Positions 4,708 through 6,092 of a stretch of 6,092 nt of DNA are shown in pieces. A model generated the notes under the pieces. The model saw only the letters and a list, made by a program, of their open reading frames with translations, made no database searches and had not been told where the DNA came from. The position numbers were made by a program, and so were the translations under genes. The stretch covers positions 1 through 6,092 of the forward strand of contig JADYZK010000074.1 of assembly GCA_020853175.1 (NCBI GenBank). The letters run 5' to 3'. Source of the stretch: Bacteroidales bacterium (GTDB lineage Bacteria > Bacteroidota > Bacteroidia > Bacteroidales > F082). Each line of letters begins with the position of its first letter. The first letter of the stretch is position 1.

Positions 4708-6092
4708 ATGAAATCAGATCATAAACAGAGTTTTTATTATCAACTGAAAAAAGGCGCGGCAAAAAATTTCCGTCACCTGTACGCATCGGTTTACAGCAGA
4801 GTGGTACTGATTATTGCTACCCTTTCCATTTTTTTATTGGGATCCTATTTCATCATTTTCCAAACGGTCAACCAACAATATCTCGATGCCATCATTCATC
4901 AAAACGGTAACAATATTGCTTCAATTGTGGAGGGCGCATTGTATCATTCGATGATGCAGAACGACAAAACAGAATTGTACAACACCCTCGACATTATCAA
5001 CACCCTTTCGGGGATTGACGAAGTGAATTTGTACAACGAATTCGATAGCCTTGTTTACTCTTCGTATGCCTCCGATGCTACGCATTTCAACAATCCGGAA
5101 TGTGTGCTTTGCCACGAAACATTGAATAATTTGTTTCCCGGCGACCAAAAATCTTATCGCATTGTGAATACCGGAAGCGCGTGCAGCATGTATAAAACCA
5201 ATAACGATGAACGTTATTTGCTCATCAGAAATCCCATCTTGAACGAAAACAGTTGTTATACCGCCAAATGCCACGCTCATGGAAAAGACGACAAACTGCT
5301 TGGCTCACTGATTATTAAGCTTCCTTTAGGAGCCTATGACAACTCCATTCAAGCCTCCTCCAATCAATATTTTTTGCTTGCTGTTATTACAACCCTACTG
5401 CTGGCCCTATCGCTGGTTTTTTTCACCAGGCGAAACATCAAACGCCCGTTAAACGCTTTGGTTGAAGCCAGCAAATTGGTGTCAAAAGGCGAAGGAAGCA
5501 CCCGTTTGCGCACGAGCCCCTACCAAATGGACGATATGCGGATGGTGTCGGAAGCCTTCAACCAAATGCTCGACAAACTGCAAGCAGCCAACACCGAGCT
5601 TCAAAACTGGTCGAAACAGCTTGAATACAAAGTGCAGCGAAAATCGGAAGAACTCAGCTCTGTGCATAACGAACTCATTCAAATTGAACGCATTGCATCA
5701 TTGGGGAAACTCTCCGCTTCGGTAGCACATGAGTTGAACAATCCCCTTTCGGGCATTTTAGTGTATGCAAAATTGGTTTCAAAACAGTTGCAATCGGCAC
5801 CCATTGAGCAAGAAAAACGCCTGACCATGATGAAGCACCTTAAATTTATTGAAACAGAAACCAAAAGATGTGGCGACATTGTAAAAGGACTGCTCGATTT
5901 TTCGCGCAAAGACCAATCCGATCATGAAATAAGTCACTTGCATGATATTTTGAGCAGCACCGCCGACCTGATGCGTCATCCCATGAAAATTTCAAACATC
6001 AGTTTTTATACCCATTTCAAAGCCGAGATGGATGAAGTTTCATGCAGTCCCAATCAAATTAAACAGGCCTGTATCGCCATGTTGGTGAATGC
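4708..6092 (+). CDS. Sensor histidine kinase with putative heme-c periplasmic sensor domain (partial, 3' end beyond window)
   Basis: The frame is open for 461 codons to the window edge. An in-frame TGA at 4690 makes ATG 4708 the first possible ATG start. Helix 1 (about 32-52) and helix 2 (about 221-239) bracket a periplasmic domain of about 168 residues. That domain contains CVLCH (132-136), a CxxCH heme-c attachment motif, and CYTAKCH (183-189), a CX4CH variant, followed by HAHG and LLGSLIIKL, plus one further cysteine (C159). A HAMP-like linker follows (about 240-292), then a coiled coil (about 293-330), and an H-box with the phospho-acceptor His341 in AHELNNP, the style seen in NtrB-like kinases. 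The sequence ends where the N-box begins; the ATP-binding motifs lie outside the window. It should autophosphorylate in response to periplasmic redox state or a small ligand. It follows the redox operon on the same strand, which suggests it controls or reports on it. A response regulator is expected downstream but is not visible. Kinase identity is certain; heme binding is predicted from motifs. Confidence 0.92.
   Translation, partial: MKSDHKQSFYYQLKKGAAKNFRHLYASVYSRVVLIIATLSIFLLGSYFIIFQTVNQQYLDAIIHQNGNNIASIVEGALYHSMMQNDKTELYNTLDIINTLSGIDEVNLYNEFDSLVYSSYASDATHFNNPECVLCHETLNNLFPGDQKSYRIVNTGSACSMYKTNNDERYLLIRNPILNENSCYTAKCHAHGKDDKLLGSLIIKLPLGAYDNSIQASSNQYFLLAVITTLLLALSLVFFTRRNIKRPLNALVEASKLVSKGEGSTRLRTSPYQMDDMRMVSEAFNQMLDKLQAANTELQNWSKQLEYKVQRKSEELSSVHNELIQIERIASLGKLSASVAHELNNPLSGILVYAKLVSKQLQSAPIEQEKRLTMMKHLKFIETETKRCGDIVKGLLDFSRKDQSDHEISHLHDILSSTADLMRHPMKISNISFYTHFKAEMDEVSCSPNQIKQACIAMLVN
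5101..5115 (+). other. CxxCH heme-c attachment motif in the kinase sensor domain
   Basis: The codons encode C-V-L-C-H (residues 132-136) in the predicted periplasmic part of the kinase, the compartment where cytochrome c maturation attaches heme. It fits the consensus exactly. Confidence 0.75.
5254..5274 (+). other. CX4CH heme-c-type motif in the kinase sensor domain
   Basis: The codons encode C-Y-T-A-K-C-H (residues 183-189), followed by A-H-G, in the same periplasmic domain. CX4CH sites bind heme c in some multiheme cytochromes such as cytochrome c3. The following His191 is a possible distal ligand, which is inference. Confidence 0.6.

Noticed and set aside
4921..5280. 119-codon open frame on the minus strand opposite the kinase sensor domain
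   Set aside because: It is antisense to a continuous kinase frame with helices, heme motifs and an H-box; the product has no recognisable features.

Overview
The window looks like a chromosomal piece of a Bacteroidota bacterium, probably an anaerobe or facultative anaerobe. The evidence is the A-rich leaders without Shine-Dalgarno sequences in front of the genes, moderate AT-richness, and protein features such as a PstS-like domain carrying an 'N-x-N-G-x-I-D' loop. The taxonomic call is inference. All supported genes lie on the + strand.

Layout: 1-85 is a short leader. 86-1645 encodes a secreted, membrane-anchored fusion: signal peptide, PstS-like periplasmic solute-binding domain, one transmembrane helix, then a cytoplasmic GcvH-like (lipoyl-fold) domain. 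1691-2548 encodes a Tat-exported four-cluster ferredoxin of the HybA type. 2545-3774 overlaps it by 4 bases and encodes a ten-helix NrfD/HybB-type quinone-interacting membrane subunit. 3829-4533 encodes a second membrane-anchored GcvH-like protein, paralogous to the C-terminal part of the first gene. After a 174-base gap rich in inverted and direct repeats, including a roughly 21-pair hairpin at 4641-4690, a sensor histidine kinase begins at 4708 and runs off the window at 6092. Its periplasmic sensor domain carries a CxxCH and a CX4CH heme-c-type motif.

How the parts may work together: the ferredoxin and membrane protein form an electron-transfer module between the quinone pool and periplasmic iron-sulfur clusters, with no catalytic subunit in view. 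The two GcvH-like domains are predicted to sit on the cytoplasmic face. Both have lost lysine at the exact lipoyl-attachment position but keep a lysine one residue later, and both share an unusual C-terminal extension. With a PstS-like domain outside and a putative heme-binding redox kinase next door, the locus reads as an undercharacterised redox or respiratory system rather than a glycine cleavage or phosphate uptake locus. The family assignments are well supported by motifs; the joint function is inference.
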